Assembly (NCBI GenBank): GCA_934218695.1
Contig: CAKQDA010000024.1
Coordinates: 1-18,622 of the forward strand
DNA length: 18,622 nucleotides
From: an uncultured Succinivibrio sp.
GTDB lineage: Bacteria; Pseudomonadota; Gammaproteobacteria; Enterobacterales; Succinivibrionaceae
Direction: 5' to 3'
The notes under the pieces were generated by a model. The model made no database searches and was not told where the DNA came from. It saw only the letters and a list, made by a program, of their open reading frames with translations. Made by a program: the position numbers and the translations under genes. Below, piece by piece: positions 1 to 7,498 of this stretch (the first letter of the stretch is position 1; each line of letters begins with the position of its first letter).

Positions 1-11
1 TCGTGACAACG

Positions 12-80
12 GAAATGCATTATAGACTTTTTTTATTCCTTGTCAAATTTTTTTTATTAATTTTTTCTAGTTTTTTTTCG
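12..80 (-). promoter_or_regulatory. rRNA operon P1-type promoter firing leftwards out of the window
   Basis: On the minus strand there is a perfect -35 TTGACA (46-41), a 16-base spacer and a perfect -10 TATAAT (24-19). Upstream of the -35, at about 80-47, lie A- and T-tracts resembling an UP element. The bases after the -10 (GCATTTCCGTTGTCACGA) closely resemble the start region of E. coli rrn P1 promoters (GCGCCACCACTGACACGG, recalled). In E. coli the rrnG operon lies just downstream of clpB in the same direction, so position and orientation also fit. Only about ten transcribed bases are inside the window, so the rRNA genes themselves are an inference. Confidence 0.8.
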
Positions 81-190
81 TCTATTAATACTCACCCTTT
101 GACAGCCAGCTTGTTTATGCCGTTCTTTTGATCATCTTCGCGTGAGTGCATTTTTAATTTTAGTTTACTTTTTCTAAAAATCAAATTTCT

Positions 191-231
191 TGTCGCTGAT
201 TAATGGGAAATTGAAATTTAAATCGGCGACA
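191..231. repeat. 11-bp inverted repeat between clpB terminator and rRNA promoter
   Basis: TGTCGCTGATT (191-201) and AATCGGCGACA (221-231) can pair over 11 positions around a 19-base AT-rich loop. On the plus strand the single non-Watson-Crick pair is a G-U wobble; on the minus strand it is a C/A mismatch. A short T-run (CTGCTTTTT) follows on the plus strand, which resembles a weak intrinsic terminator in that direction. No gene is visible in 1-363, and I see no other structured element between 81 and 309 apart from a weak A/T-rich promoter-like pair on the minus strand (TTGATT 184-179, 16 bases, TAAAAT 162-157). Confidence 0.45.
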
Positions 232-309
232 CTGCTTTTTCTGAATATTTATTTAGCCTTTACAAATTTTGAAACGATTTTTTTCTTTCAAAATGTATAC
301 GATTTCTGC

Positions 310-344
310 AAAAAAAAGCAGAAACTTTTACATCTCTGCCTTTT
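310..344 (-). terminator. Intrinsic terminator of clpB
   Basis: Read on the minus strand, AAAAGGCAGAGA (344-333) pairs with TTTCTGCTTTTT (324-313), with two G-U wobbles and an 8-base loop. The last pairs merge into a run of eight T (317-310). It starts 19 bases after the clpB stop codon, which is the usual place for a Rho-independent terminator. Confidence 0.8.
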
Positions 345-363
345 CTCTGTCTATTCAGTGCAT

Positions 364-2946
364 TTAAGCTTTTGCTTTACAGCTTAGCTTACCTTCAGGG
401 TCAACCTCCAGAATAAGTTCCTTGTTTACAGGGATCTTGCCTGAAAGCAACAGCTTTGCCAAAGGATCAGCAATCTCGTTCTGGATAGCTCTGCGTAATG
501 GTCTTGCTCCAAATACAGGATCAAAGCCTACTGTAGCTACCCTGTCGTAAATGCTTTCACCTAAGGTTAAATCGTATCCCTCATTCTTCAGTCTCTTTGA
601 CAGGGTTTCAAGCTGGATCTTGGCAATACTCTTGATGTTCTCACGTGTTAATGGGTGGAATACCACGGTCTCATCAACACGGTTTAAGAACTCTGGCTTA
701 AAGTGCTGCTCAAGAACAGCAAGCAGTTTCTTCTTGATAGTGTCGTAATCACTCTTCTCACTCTCCTCCTGGATCATGCTTGATCCTAAGTTTGAGGTCA
801 TAATGATTACCGTATTCTTGAAGTCTACTGTTCTGCCCTGACCATCTGTCAAACGACCATCATCAAGCACCTGCAGCAGGATGTTGAATACATCCGGATG
901 AGCCTTTTCTATCTCATCTAGCAGAATGACTGAATATGGACGACGACGTACAGCCTCTGTCAGATAACCACCCTGCTCGTATCCGACGTATCCTGGAGGA
1001 GCACCAACCAGTCTGGAAACAGTGTGCTTTTCCATAAACTCAGACATATCAATACGAACCATTGCCTTTTCAGTATCAAACAGAAATTCAGCAAGGGCTT
1101 TGCACAGCTCGGTTTTACCAACACCAGTTGGACCTAAGAACATAAATGAACCAATTGGACGGTTTGGATCTGACAGACCTGCTCTGCTTCTTCTGATTGC
1201 GTTTGCAATTGCCTCTACAGCCTCGCCCTGACCGATAACTCTCTTGTGAAGAGCATCCTCCATTCTTAAAAGCTTTTCGCGCTCACCTTCGAGCATCTTT
1301 GCTACAGGAATTCCTGTTGCCTTGGATACCACCTCAGCGATCTCAGCTTCAGTTACCTTGTTCTTGACTAGCTGTGTTCCCTGTCCCTGAGTCTTGCCAG
1401 ACTCTGTTATCTGCTTTTGCAAAGTAGGAATAATACCGTACTGCAGTTCACTCATACGGTTTAAATCACCTTTTCTCTTTGCAACATCAAACTCATGACG
1501 GGCATTATCCAACTTAACCTTGAGTTTCTGAGTTCCCTCCAGGATCAGTTTGTCATGCTTCCAGATGTCATTCAGTCGTGAATATTCCTTCTCACCTTTA
1601 GCAATTTCATCATCTATTGCAGCAAGACGCTTCTTACTTGCATCATCTGTTTCCTTGGCAACAGTCTGACGCTCCATTTTTAACTGGATCAGACGTCTGT
1701 CAAGCTTGTCTAATGGTTCTGGCTTTGAGTCAATCTGCAGTCTGATGCTTGCAGCTGCCTCATCAATCAGATCAATAGCCTTATCAGGAAGCTGTCTGTC
1801 TGAAATATAGCGGTTTGACAGTGTTGCTGCAGCTACAATTGCAGGATCAGTGATCTGTACATGATGATGAATTTCATAGCGCTCTTTTAATCCACGCAAA
1901 ATAGCAATGGTGTTTTCAACTGTAGGCTCTCCTACATACACCTTCTGGAAACGACGCTCAAGAGCAGCATCTTTTTCAATATACTGACGATACTCATCCA
2001 GTGTGGTTGCACCCATACAGTGAAGATCGCCACGGGCAAGAGCTGGTTTCAACATATTGCCAGCATCCATTGAACCCTCTGACTTTCCAGCACCAACCAT
2101 GGTGTGCAACTCATCAATGAACAGAATGATCTTGCCTTCTTCTTTAGCAAGATCGTTCAAAACAGCCTTTAAACGTTCCTCAAACTCACCACGGTATTTA
2201 GCGCCGGCAATCAGAGCACCAAGATCAAGTGACAGAACTTTCTTGTTGCGAAGACCTTCTGGCACCTCTCCTTTAACAATTCGCTGAGCAAGTCCTTCAA
2301 CAATCGCAGTCTTACCAACACCAGGCTCACCAATTAACACAGGATTGTTCTTGGTTCTTCTCTGCAGAACCTCCATGGTACGGCGGATCTCGTCATCACG
2401 ACCGATTACAGGATCAAGCTTTCCTTTTTCTGCTCGCTCTGTCAAATCAATGCAGTACTTTTTTAAAGCTCCGCGTGTGTTTTCAGCGTTTTCATCATTA
2501 ACGTTCTTGCCACCACGCATTTCTTTGAGAGCTTCATTAACTTTGGATAAGCTTAGGTTGCAGCGGTTAAAGATCTCCTTTAATTCAGGATCACCCTCCA
2601 TTGCTGCTAAAACAAACAGCTCTGATGAGATGTAGCTGTCGCCTCCCTTCTGAGCCAGACCATCACAGATATTCAGTAACTTGCCTGTCTGTGGAGATAG
2701 CTGCAGATCGCCTGCAACTCCCTCTACCTTTGGCAGTTTATCAACTGCCTTATCAACCAGTAACTTTAAAGCTGTAGGATCAGAACCTGCCAGTGTGACT
2801 AATGGTCTTATAGCACCATCTTCCTGGGCCAACAGAGCTGACATCACATGAACCGGTTCAATGAACTGATTGTCATGTCCAACAGCTAAAGACTGAGCAT
2901 CGGCCAGTGCTTCTTGGAACTTTACAGTAAATCTGTCTAAGCGCAT
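364..2946 (-). CDS. clpB: ATP-dependent disaggregase ClpB (Hsp100)
   Basis: ClpB is a hexameric cytoplasmic AAA+ unfoldase that works with DnaK to pull proteins out of aggregates. The order is an N-terminal Clp domain (about 1-145), AAA-1 with Walker A GEPGVGKT at 206-213 and Walker B ILFIDELH, a coiled-coil middle domain (about 410-525), AAA-2 with Walker A GPTGVGKT near 608, and a C-terminal small domain. I chose the ATG at 2946 (MRLDRF, 860 residues; E. coli has 857). It has AGGAGG seven bases upstream, puts the first Walker A at the same residue numbers as E. coli, and lies downstream of the predicted transcription start. The ATG at 2997 would lie inside the promoter -10. The next gene upstream is pgeF. 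A sigma-32-type promoter and an intrinsic terminator suggest it can be transcribed alone on heat shock. Confidence 0.97.
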   Translation of the reverse strand: MRLDRFTVKFQEALADAQSLAVGHDNQFIEPVHVMSALLAQEDGAIRPLVTLAGSDPTALKLLVDKAVDKLPKVEGVAGDLQLSPQTGKLLNICDGLAQKGGDSYISSELFVLAAMEGDPELKEIFNRCNLSLSKVNEALKEMRGGKNVNDENAENTRGALKKYCIDLTERAEKGKLDPVIGRDDEIRRTMEVLQRRTKNNPVLIGEPGVGKTAIVEGLAQRIVKGEVPEGLRNKKVLSLDLGALIAGAKYRGEFEERLKAVLNDLAKEEGKIILFIDELHTMVGAGKSEGSMDAGNMLKPALARGDLHCMGATTLDEYRQYIEKDAALERRFQKVYVGEPTVENTIAILRGLKERYEIHHHVQITDPAIVAAATLSNRYISDRQLPDKAIDLIDEAAASIRLQIDSKPEPLDKLDRRLIQLKMERQTVAKETDDASKKRLAAIDDEIAKGEKEYSRLNDIWKHDKLILEGTQKLKVKLDNARHEFDVAKRKGDLNRMSELQYGIIPTLQKQITESGKTQGQGTQLVKNKVTEAEIAEVVSKATGIPVAKMLEGEREKLLRMEDALHKRVIGQGEAVEAIANAIRRSRAGLSDPNRPIGSFMFLGPTGVGKTELCKALAEFLFDTEKAMVRIDMSEFMEKHTVSRLVGAPPGYVGYEQGGYLTEAVRRRPYSVILLDEIEKAHPDVFNILLQVLDDGRLTDGQGRTVDFKNTVIIMTSNLGSSMIQEESEKSDYDTIKKKLLAVLEQHFKPEFLNRVDETVVFHPLTRENIKSIAKIQLETLSKRLKNEGYDLTLGESIYDRVATVGFDPVFGARPLRRAIQNEIADPLAKLLLSGKIPVNKELILEVDPEGKLSCKAKA

Positions 2947-2996
2947 TAGAGCCTCCTCATTTATAATCTTGTTTCTTTTATCTTGTCTATTAAACA

Positions 2997-3024
2997 ATAT
3001 GGGGATGCTTTGTTAAATTTAAAG
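2997..3024 (-). promoter_or_regulatory. Sigma-32 (RpoH) heat-shock promoter of clpB
   Basis: On the minus strand, CTTTAAA (3024-3018; consensus CTTGAAA) is followed by 13 bases and then CCCCATAT (3004-2997), a perfect match to the sigma-32 -10 consensus CCCCATNT. Transcription would start near 2990, leaving a leader of about 44 bases with a strong ribosome-binding site before clpB. E. coli clpB is a classic sigma-32 gene, so the match is expected from the family. Confidence 0.8.
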
Positions 3025-3166
3025 TCAGACTTCAAAATTTAAATTTTCCCGGTTACATGATTTTTTGTTTTTATTTCAGAACGTTTATGAATTTTTAAAA
3101 ATAGGATCAGATTGAATAAGGATTTAAGGCAACAGCAGCCATAAATTGAGAATTTATAATAGAACA

Positions 3167-3207
3167 GGAACTGATAAACTTTAATCATTAAAAATGTCTA
3201 TCAGTCC
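3167..3207 (-). other. Stem-loop just after pgeF, possible weak terminator
   Basis: On the minus strand GGACTGATA (3207-3199) pairs with TATCAGTTCC (3176-3167), with one bulged base and a 22-base AT-rich loop. It begins nine bases after the pgeF stop. The following bases are AT-rich but lack a clean T-run, so this may be an mRNA 3'-end structure rather than an efficient terminator. The rest of the pgeF-clpB gap shows only the clpB promoter. Confidence 0.35.
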
Positions 3208-3215
3208 AATGATAA

Positions 3216-4001
3216 TTATAGAGAAGAACAAATCACACTTGCCATGCGCCCGGTTCTTTTAGCTCTCCTGTAAGAATACAGAAGTTCAGGATTTTTAAAA
3301 GTATCCACGCAACTTTCAGTGATTCTTGTAACGCCTAACCTTTCAAGCTGCATTCTTGTTAAAAGAGGAAGTGAACACAGGTATTTACCATTGTCTTTTG
3401 GAGTAAAAGCCTGCTCTGCACCAGGGAGGATGCATTTAAATTTTTCTAAAAGTTCAGGTCCTACCTCAAAGCTTTCAGGTCCGATACAGGGACCTAAATA
3501 AGCAGAAATCTCACTCTGATTGAGCTTTCTGATTAGTTCAACGGCATTTTTTATAATGTTTGAATAAACACCTTTCCAGCCACAGTGAACAGCAGATACC
3601 ACACATCCATCTCCTGTTGTCATTAAAAGAGGCAGACAGTCTGCAGTAAGGACTGCAAGAGCAATACTTTTATCGGAGGATACTATTCCATCTGCCTCTA
3701 CACCTAAGGATAGCGGTACTTGTTCTAAAAGCATTTCCTCACTTTTGCATGCATCGTTTTCATCTACCAGCACAACTTTATCTGAGTGAGTCTGGTTCAT
3801 AAAAACAATCTTTTTGGAAAAGTGCTTTTCAAGCAGAAGTCTGTTCTGTAACACGCATAATGGCTCATCGCCAACATGAAGTCCAAGATTGAAAGATGAA
3901 AAATCACCTTCACTTTTCCCATTCTGTCGTGTGGTATAAGCCGCTTTTACAGGAATACCTTTAAAGGCATCCACTGTTACAAAACTAGATCTTTGCTCCA
4001 T
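3216..4001 (-). CDS. pgeF: PgeF/YfiH family polyphenol oxidase-type protein
   Basis: This is the DUF152/YfiH family (PgeF, relatives of LACC1), linked to hydrolysis or phosphorolysis of purine nucleosides. In E. coli it helps prevent wrong incorporation at the L-alanine position of peptidoglycan precursors. Visible motifs are NQTHSD with His72, TADCLP with Cys122 and AVHCGWKG with His139, matching the catalytic His71/Cys107/His124 of E. coli YfiH, followed by LGPCIGPESFEVGPE. The His139-Cys122 spacing equals E. coli, but His72-Cys122 is 14 residues longer. The length is 261 residues. The start overlaps the rluD end by 17 bases and has AAAAGG a few bases upstream, so translation is probably coupled to rluD. 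The rluD-pgeF-clpB order matches E. coli. Confidence 0.93.
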   Translation of the reverse strand: MEQRSSFVTVDAFKGIPVKAAYTTRQNGKSEGDFSSFNLGLHVGDEPLCVLQNRLLLEKHFSKKIVFMNQTHSDKVVLVDENDACKSEEMLLEQVPLSLGVEADGIVSSDKSIALAVLTADCLPLLMTTGDGCVVSAVHCGWKGVYSNIIKNAVELIRKLNQSEISAYLGPCIGPESFEVGPELLEKFKCILPGAEQAFTPKDNGKYLCSLPLLTRMQLERLGVTRITESCVDTFKNPELLYSYRRAKRTGRMASVICSSL

Positions 4002-4959
4002 TTACCTTTTCATCCTCTCTTAAAAGATTGATGAGATTTGTAAAATCATCAGGCAAAGGTGCATCAAAAGACATCATCTCACCTTTAATAGGATGCATAA
4101 ACTCAATGTGAGCAGCATGCAGCGCCTGATGGCGATAGCTCTTTAGTGCTTCAGACAACTCGACACTAGCTCCCTTCATAAGTTTCAGTCTCTTGCCTCC
4201 GTAGGTCATATCCCCTAATAACGGATGATCTATTGAAGCCATGTGAACTCTAATCTGATGAGTTCTGCCAGTCTCCAGTCTTAATTTTAGAAGGGTATGC
4301 TCTCTAAACTGCTCCATAACACGGTAGTGTGTAATCGCCTCACGCCCCATACCGTCACAGACTACTGCCATTCTCGTTCTGTTGTATGGATCACGGCTGA
4401 TGTCAGCTTCAATGGTGCCACCTGAGGTAATAAGACCTTCACAGATTGCCTCGTACTCACGTACGACATCATGCCTGCTGATTGCTCTTACAAGCTTAAT
4501 CTGTGCATACTTGGATAAAGCTATCACCATAAGACCCGAGGTGTCCTTATCAAGTCGGTGCACTATACCTGCTCTTGCCAGAGATGCTGTCTGTGGATAG
4601 TGATACAGCATTGCATTCATCACTGTACCGTCTTTACACCCAGCACCAGGATGTACAACCAGTCCAACTGGTTTATTGATAACTATCAGATCCTCATCCT
4701 CATAGATCACATCCAATGGGATATTCTCTGGTTTTGCATCAAGATCTTCGCGCTCTGGAGCTGCAAGTTCAATTTCCTGACCTGAAGCAACTTTAGTGCT
4801 TGATTTGGTTACAACCACACCGTCCAGTTTCACAAGACCGTCTTTAATAAACTGACCTAAAGTACTTCTTGAATTACTGTCATCAAAAGATGCCAGTGCG
4901 GCATCAAGTCTTTTGCCATGAAGGTCATCAGTTACTGTATAATGGAAAATTTCAGACAT
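3985..4959 (-). CDS. rluD: 23S rRNA pseudouridine(1911/1915/1917) synthase RluD
   Basis: RluD makes the three conserved pseudouridines in helix 69 of 23S rRNA, which matter for ribosome assembly and termination. The 324-residue protein has an N-terminal S4 RNA-binding domain (about 15-75), then the RluA-type catalytic domain with INKPVGLVVHPG, the active-site segment HRLDKDTSGLM with Asp137, and RTHQIRVHMA near the C-terminus. E. coli RluD has 326 residues. The ATG at 4959 lacks a clear Shine-Dalgarno. It is divergent from bamD (as in E. coli) and overlaps pgeF downstream, so it probably leads that transcript. Confidence 0.96.
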   Translation of the reverse strand: MSEIFHYTVTDDLHGKRLDAALASFDDSNSRSTLGQFIKDGLVKLDGVVVTKSSTKVASGQEIELAAPEREDLDAKPENIPLDVIYEDEDLIVINKPVGLVVHPGAGCKDGTVMNAMLYHYPQTASLARAGIVHRLDKDTSGLMVIALSKYAQIKLVRAISRHDVVREYEAICEGLITSGGTIEADISRDPYNRTRMAVVCDGMGREAITHYRVMEQFREHTLLKLRLETGRTHQIRVHMASIDHPLLGDMTYGGKRLKLMKGASVELSEALKSYRHQALHAAHIEFMHPIKGEMMSFDAPLPDDFTNLINLLREDEKVNGAKI

Positions 4960-4981
4960 AAGTTAATTTTTACATATTTTC

Positions 4982-5010
4982 TTTACATATTTACTGTCAC
5001 TTAAGATAAC
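4982..5010 (+). promoter_or_regulatory. Possible bamD promoter
   Basis: TTTACA (4982-4987), a 17-base spacer and GATAAC (5005-5010) lie 45 bases before the chosen bamD start. The -35 matches five of six consensus positions and the -10 four of six. The gap is AT-rich, so chance matches are likely. Confidence 0.35.
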
Positions 5011-5054
5011 ATATAAGGCAGATAAATTTAAGAAAAAACATGAGGCAGAATTTG

Positions 5055-5798
5055 ATGTTCAAGAAGATTTTTTTACCGGTGTTAATTGCTTCTGCACTCT
5101 CTTTAACAGCCTGTTCTTCTGATTCCATTGAAAAAGACGGTATTCCTGATCTTTCTCAGGAGGCTTTGCATTCTAAGGCTCGACAGTATATGGCTACGGG
5201 TGATTTTGGATATGCAAAGGACTATCTGGAAGCTCTGGACTCCCGTTATCCGTTTGGCGAACTTACAGATCAGACACAGCTTGATATGATTTATGTTTAC
5301 TATAAATCAAGAAAATCCGATTTGACCACCGCTGCTATTGAAAGATATTTGAGATTAAATCCAACCTCTCAGTACACAGACTATGTAATGTACATGAAAG
5401 GCCTGAACGAGATCCAGAAACACGGTACTCTTATTCAGGATTACTTGGGATTTGACAGATCACAAAAAGATCCACAGACTTTATACGATGCTTTCAAGGC
5501 TTTCAAAGACCTAATCGAAACCTATCCAAACTCTCCATACGCCAACGATGCCTACCATCGTTTAATATGGGTTAAAGATCAGCTGGCAAAACGTGAATGG
5601 GCCATCGCATCCTACTATCAGGAAAGAGGAGCTTTAATCTCTGCGATACGTCGCTGTCAGACCATTATTTACACTTATTATGATTCACCATATGCCAAAA
5701 AGGCTTATAACCTCATGATTAAAAACCTGGATGAACTGGGACTGAAACTACCAGCTGATAACGCCAGAAAAGTTATGGCAGCATCTCATTTTGAATAA
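5055..5798 (+). CDS. bamD: Outer membrane assembly lipoprotein BamD
   Basis: BamD is the essential lipoprotein of the beta-barrel assembly machinery; it binds BamA and recognises substrate barrel signals at the periplasmic face of the outer membrane. I chose the ATG at 5055, not the one 15 bases upstream, because GAGG lies nine bases before it and the protein then starts directly with a lipoprotein signal: MFKK, a hydrophobic stretch and the lipobox LTAC with Cys20 as the lipidated residue. Ser follows the Cys, consistent with outer membrane sorting. The mature part carries TPR-type helical repeats (for example SKARQYMATGDFGYAKDYLEAL and YDAFKAFKDLIETYPNSPYA). The length is 247 residues; E. 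coli BamD has 245. It ends in a strong terminator. Confidence 0.95.
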   Translation: MFKKIFLPVLIASALSLTACSSDSIEKDGIPDLSQEALHSKARQYMATGDFGYAKDYLEALDSRYPFGELTDQTQLDMIYVYYKSRKSDLTTAAIERYLRLNPTSQYTDYVMYMKGLNEIQKHGTLIQDYLGFDRSQKDPQTLYDAFKAFKDLIETYPNSPYANDAYHRLIWVKDQLAKREWAIASYYQERGALISAIRRCQTIIYTYYDSPYAKKAYNLMIKNLDELGLKLPADNARKVMAASHFE

Positions 5799-5811
5799 TA
5801 TCTGTCTTAAT

Positions 5812-5840
5812 AAAAGGGCAGCTTTTGCTGCTCTTTTTCT
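5812..5840 (+). terminator. Intrinsic terminator of bamD
   Basis: AAAAGGGCAGC (5812-5822) pairs with GCTGCTCTTTT (5827-5837) over 11 positions including one G-U, with a TTTT loop, and ends in a T-run. It starts 13 bases after the bamD stop. It ends only about seven bases before the rluA start, so rluA would depend on readthrough or on a promoter that I cannot see. Confidence 0.8.
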
Positions 5841-5846
5841 CATGCC

Positions 5847-6548
5847 GTGAACAGTTTTATCTATAATCCACCCAAAACTCCCTTTTTGAATGTCCTCTAT
5901 GAGGATGAATACATCATGGTTGTTGATAAACCTTCAGGTCTTTTATCCGTTCCAGGTCGCGAGAAGGAAAACTATGACAGCATTCTTTCAAGAATTTGGG
6001 TATCGCATCCTGAGGCAATGGCTGTTCACAGGCTTGATATGGATACCTCAGGACTCATGGTTGTTGGATTAAAAAAAGAATCAGTATCAGCTTTAGGAAA
6101 GATGTTTATGCAAAAAGAAGTGCATAAACTTTACTATGCACTTGTTGACGGAATGACTGAAGATACAGGAAAAATAGAACTTCCTATTCGCTGTGATCTT
6201 GAAAGACGACCTCTGCAGATCGTAGATTTTGAGCGGGGTAAACCTTCAACAACTCTTTTTGAAAGAATCGATAATTTTAAAGTTGCAGCTTTTGTGAATG
6301 AAGGCTGTGTTGATAAAACTCAGAATATCAGTCTTGTAAGACTCACTCCGGTTACAGGCAGATCACACCAGTTAAGAGTGCATTTAGCCTCTATCGGCCA
6401 TGCTATATTAGGTGACAGGTTTTATGCTTCAGAGAAAATACAGGCAAAATCTAAAAGGCTTTGCCTGCATGCTTATCATCTTGAATTTAATCATCCTGTT
6501 ACAAAAGAGACACTCTCTTTTGTAACTCAGCCAGAATTCCTTATTTAA
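5847..6548 (+). CDS. rluA: Dual-specificity rRNA/tRNA pseudouridine synthase RluA
   Basis: RluA converts U746 of 23S rRNA and U32 of several tRNAs to pseudouridine. The sequence follows E. coli RluA from the first residues: YNPP near the N-terminus, LYEDEYIMVVDKPSGLLSVPGR, HRLDMDTSGLM with catalytic Asp64 (same number as E. coli), and TGRSHQLRVHLASIGHAILGDRFYA. There is no S4 domain, as expected for RluA. The length is 233 residues against 219 in E. coli. The start is a GTG with no Shine-Dalgarno; an ATG at 5842 opens only a two-codon frame (ATG CCG TGA) whose stop overlaps this GTG. The 3' end overlaps djlA by 8 bases, tail to tail; the rluA/djlA convergent pairing also exists in E. coli. 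Confidence 0.93.
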   Translation: MNSFIYNPPKTPFLNVLYEDEYIMVVDKPSGLLSVPGREKENYDSILSRIWVSHPEAMAVHRLDMDTSGLMVVGLKKESVSALGKMFMQKEVHKLYYALVDGMTEDTGKIELPIRCDLERRPLQIVDFERGKPSTTLFERIDNFKVAAFVNEGCVDKTQNISLVRLTPVTGRSHQLRVHLASIGHAILGDRFYASEKIQAKSKRLCLHAYHLEFNHPVTKETLSFVTQPEFLI

Positions 6549-7476
6549 GTCCTCTTTCTTTTTTGATCAAATCAAAGGCAGCCTGAATATCTTTTGCCTT
6601 CTCTGTATACATTCTAATCATTTCCTCAGTCAGTCCCTGTGATGCCAGTCTGTCAGGATGATATTTGAGCATCAGTCTGCGATGTGCTTTTTTCACCTCG
6701 TCATCACTGGCACTTTTTTCAATACCTAAAACCTTGTACGCAGCATCAAGCTTAGACTGACTTGAGTAGCTGCCATTGTAGGAACGGCTCTCATCTTCAG
6801 AACTGCCATTTCCATAGCCACTCTCAGACGATGAGTTACGGTCATTCTGATAATTTTCCTGTGAACTCTGCTGATAGTCATATCCGGAGTTTCTAAAACG
6901 CTGAGAAAACATCATCTCACTGTATCTGATGCTGATCAGTCTCTCCATTGACTGCACTGATACACCTAAACTTGCAGCAAGAATTATCAGTCTGTCATGT
7001 TCCTGCTTTGACAAAACTCCATCAGACAGCGCAACCTGGATCTGTATTTCAAGAATGTAGTCAATAAAAGCATCATTGTCACCAATAATTGCTTTTAATT
7101 CAGCAATCTTTGCATCAATGTTAAAATCGGCCTTTTTTCCTGCATTAAAGGCATTCATAGCTGTCTTTTTTGCATTCTCATCTAACTGCATCATTTCCAT
7201 GACACTATAGGCTGTACCAATGTGATCTTCATTGATTCTGCCAGCACCTCTGGCAATATAGCCCATAAATGAGAAGGTTATATCCACTAATGACAGGTTA
7301 TAACTCGAGCCCTTTGAAAAAGCATCGTAAGCTCTCTTTCTTTTCTCACTTTTCTCTAATCTTGGTTTATCAAATAAAAAGTAGCCTATAAGGGCTAAAG
7401 CTACAGCAAAAACTATATTTTTGCCTATAAGAAGAATACCTAATAGGAATCCAAAAATGGTACCGGTAAGTTTCAT
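6541..7476 (-). CDS. djlA: Membrane-anchored DnaJ-like co-chaperone DjlA
   Basis: DjlA is an inner-membrane type III J-protein that stimulates DnaK from the cytoplasmic side and affects envelope-stress signalling. It has one N-terminal membrane segment (about 5-35, glycine-containing), the YFLFDKPR junction typical of DjlA, a TerB-like helical domain (about 60-190, with EIQIQVALSDG), a Ser/Asn/Gly-rich linker (about 196-240) and a C-terminal J domain (about 245-311) with His-Pro-Asp at 273-275. The length is 311 residues; E. coli DjlA has 271, the extra being mostly linker. AAAGG lies eight bases before the ATG. It follows a second J-protein after 22 bases and converges on rluA, supporting orthology to E. 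coli djlA. Confidence 0.92.
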   Translation of the reverse strand: MKLTGTIFGFLLGILLIGKNIVFAVALALIGYFLFDKPRLEKSEKRKRAYDAFSKGSSYNLSLVDITFSFMGYIARGAGRINEDHIGTAYSVMEMMQLDENAKKTAMNAFNAGKKADFNIDAKIAELKAIIGDNDAFIDYILEIQIQVALSDGVLSKQEHDRLIILAASLGVSVQSMERLISIRYSEMMFSQRFRNSGYDYQQSSQENYQNDRNSSSESGYGNGSSEDESRSYNGSYSSQSKLDAAYKVLGIEKSASDDEVKKAHRRLMLKYHPDRLASQGLTEEMIRMYTEKAKDIQAAFDLIKKERGLK

Positions 7477-7498
7477 GTTTTACCTTTTGAAAATTCAG

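Noticed and set aside
303..324. Alternative hairpin TTTCTGC-A8-GCAGAAA as a rightward terminator
   Set aside because: It lacks a T-run on the plus strand, and the minus-strand pairing with 333-344 followed by eight T explains the same bases better as the clpB terminator.
190..387. 65-codon plus-strand open frame in the clpB-rRNA gap
   Set aside because: It starts with TTG, is low-complexity and phenylalanine-rich from AT-rich DNA, runs through the clpB terminator into clpB, and has no ribosome-binding site.
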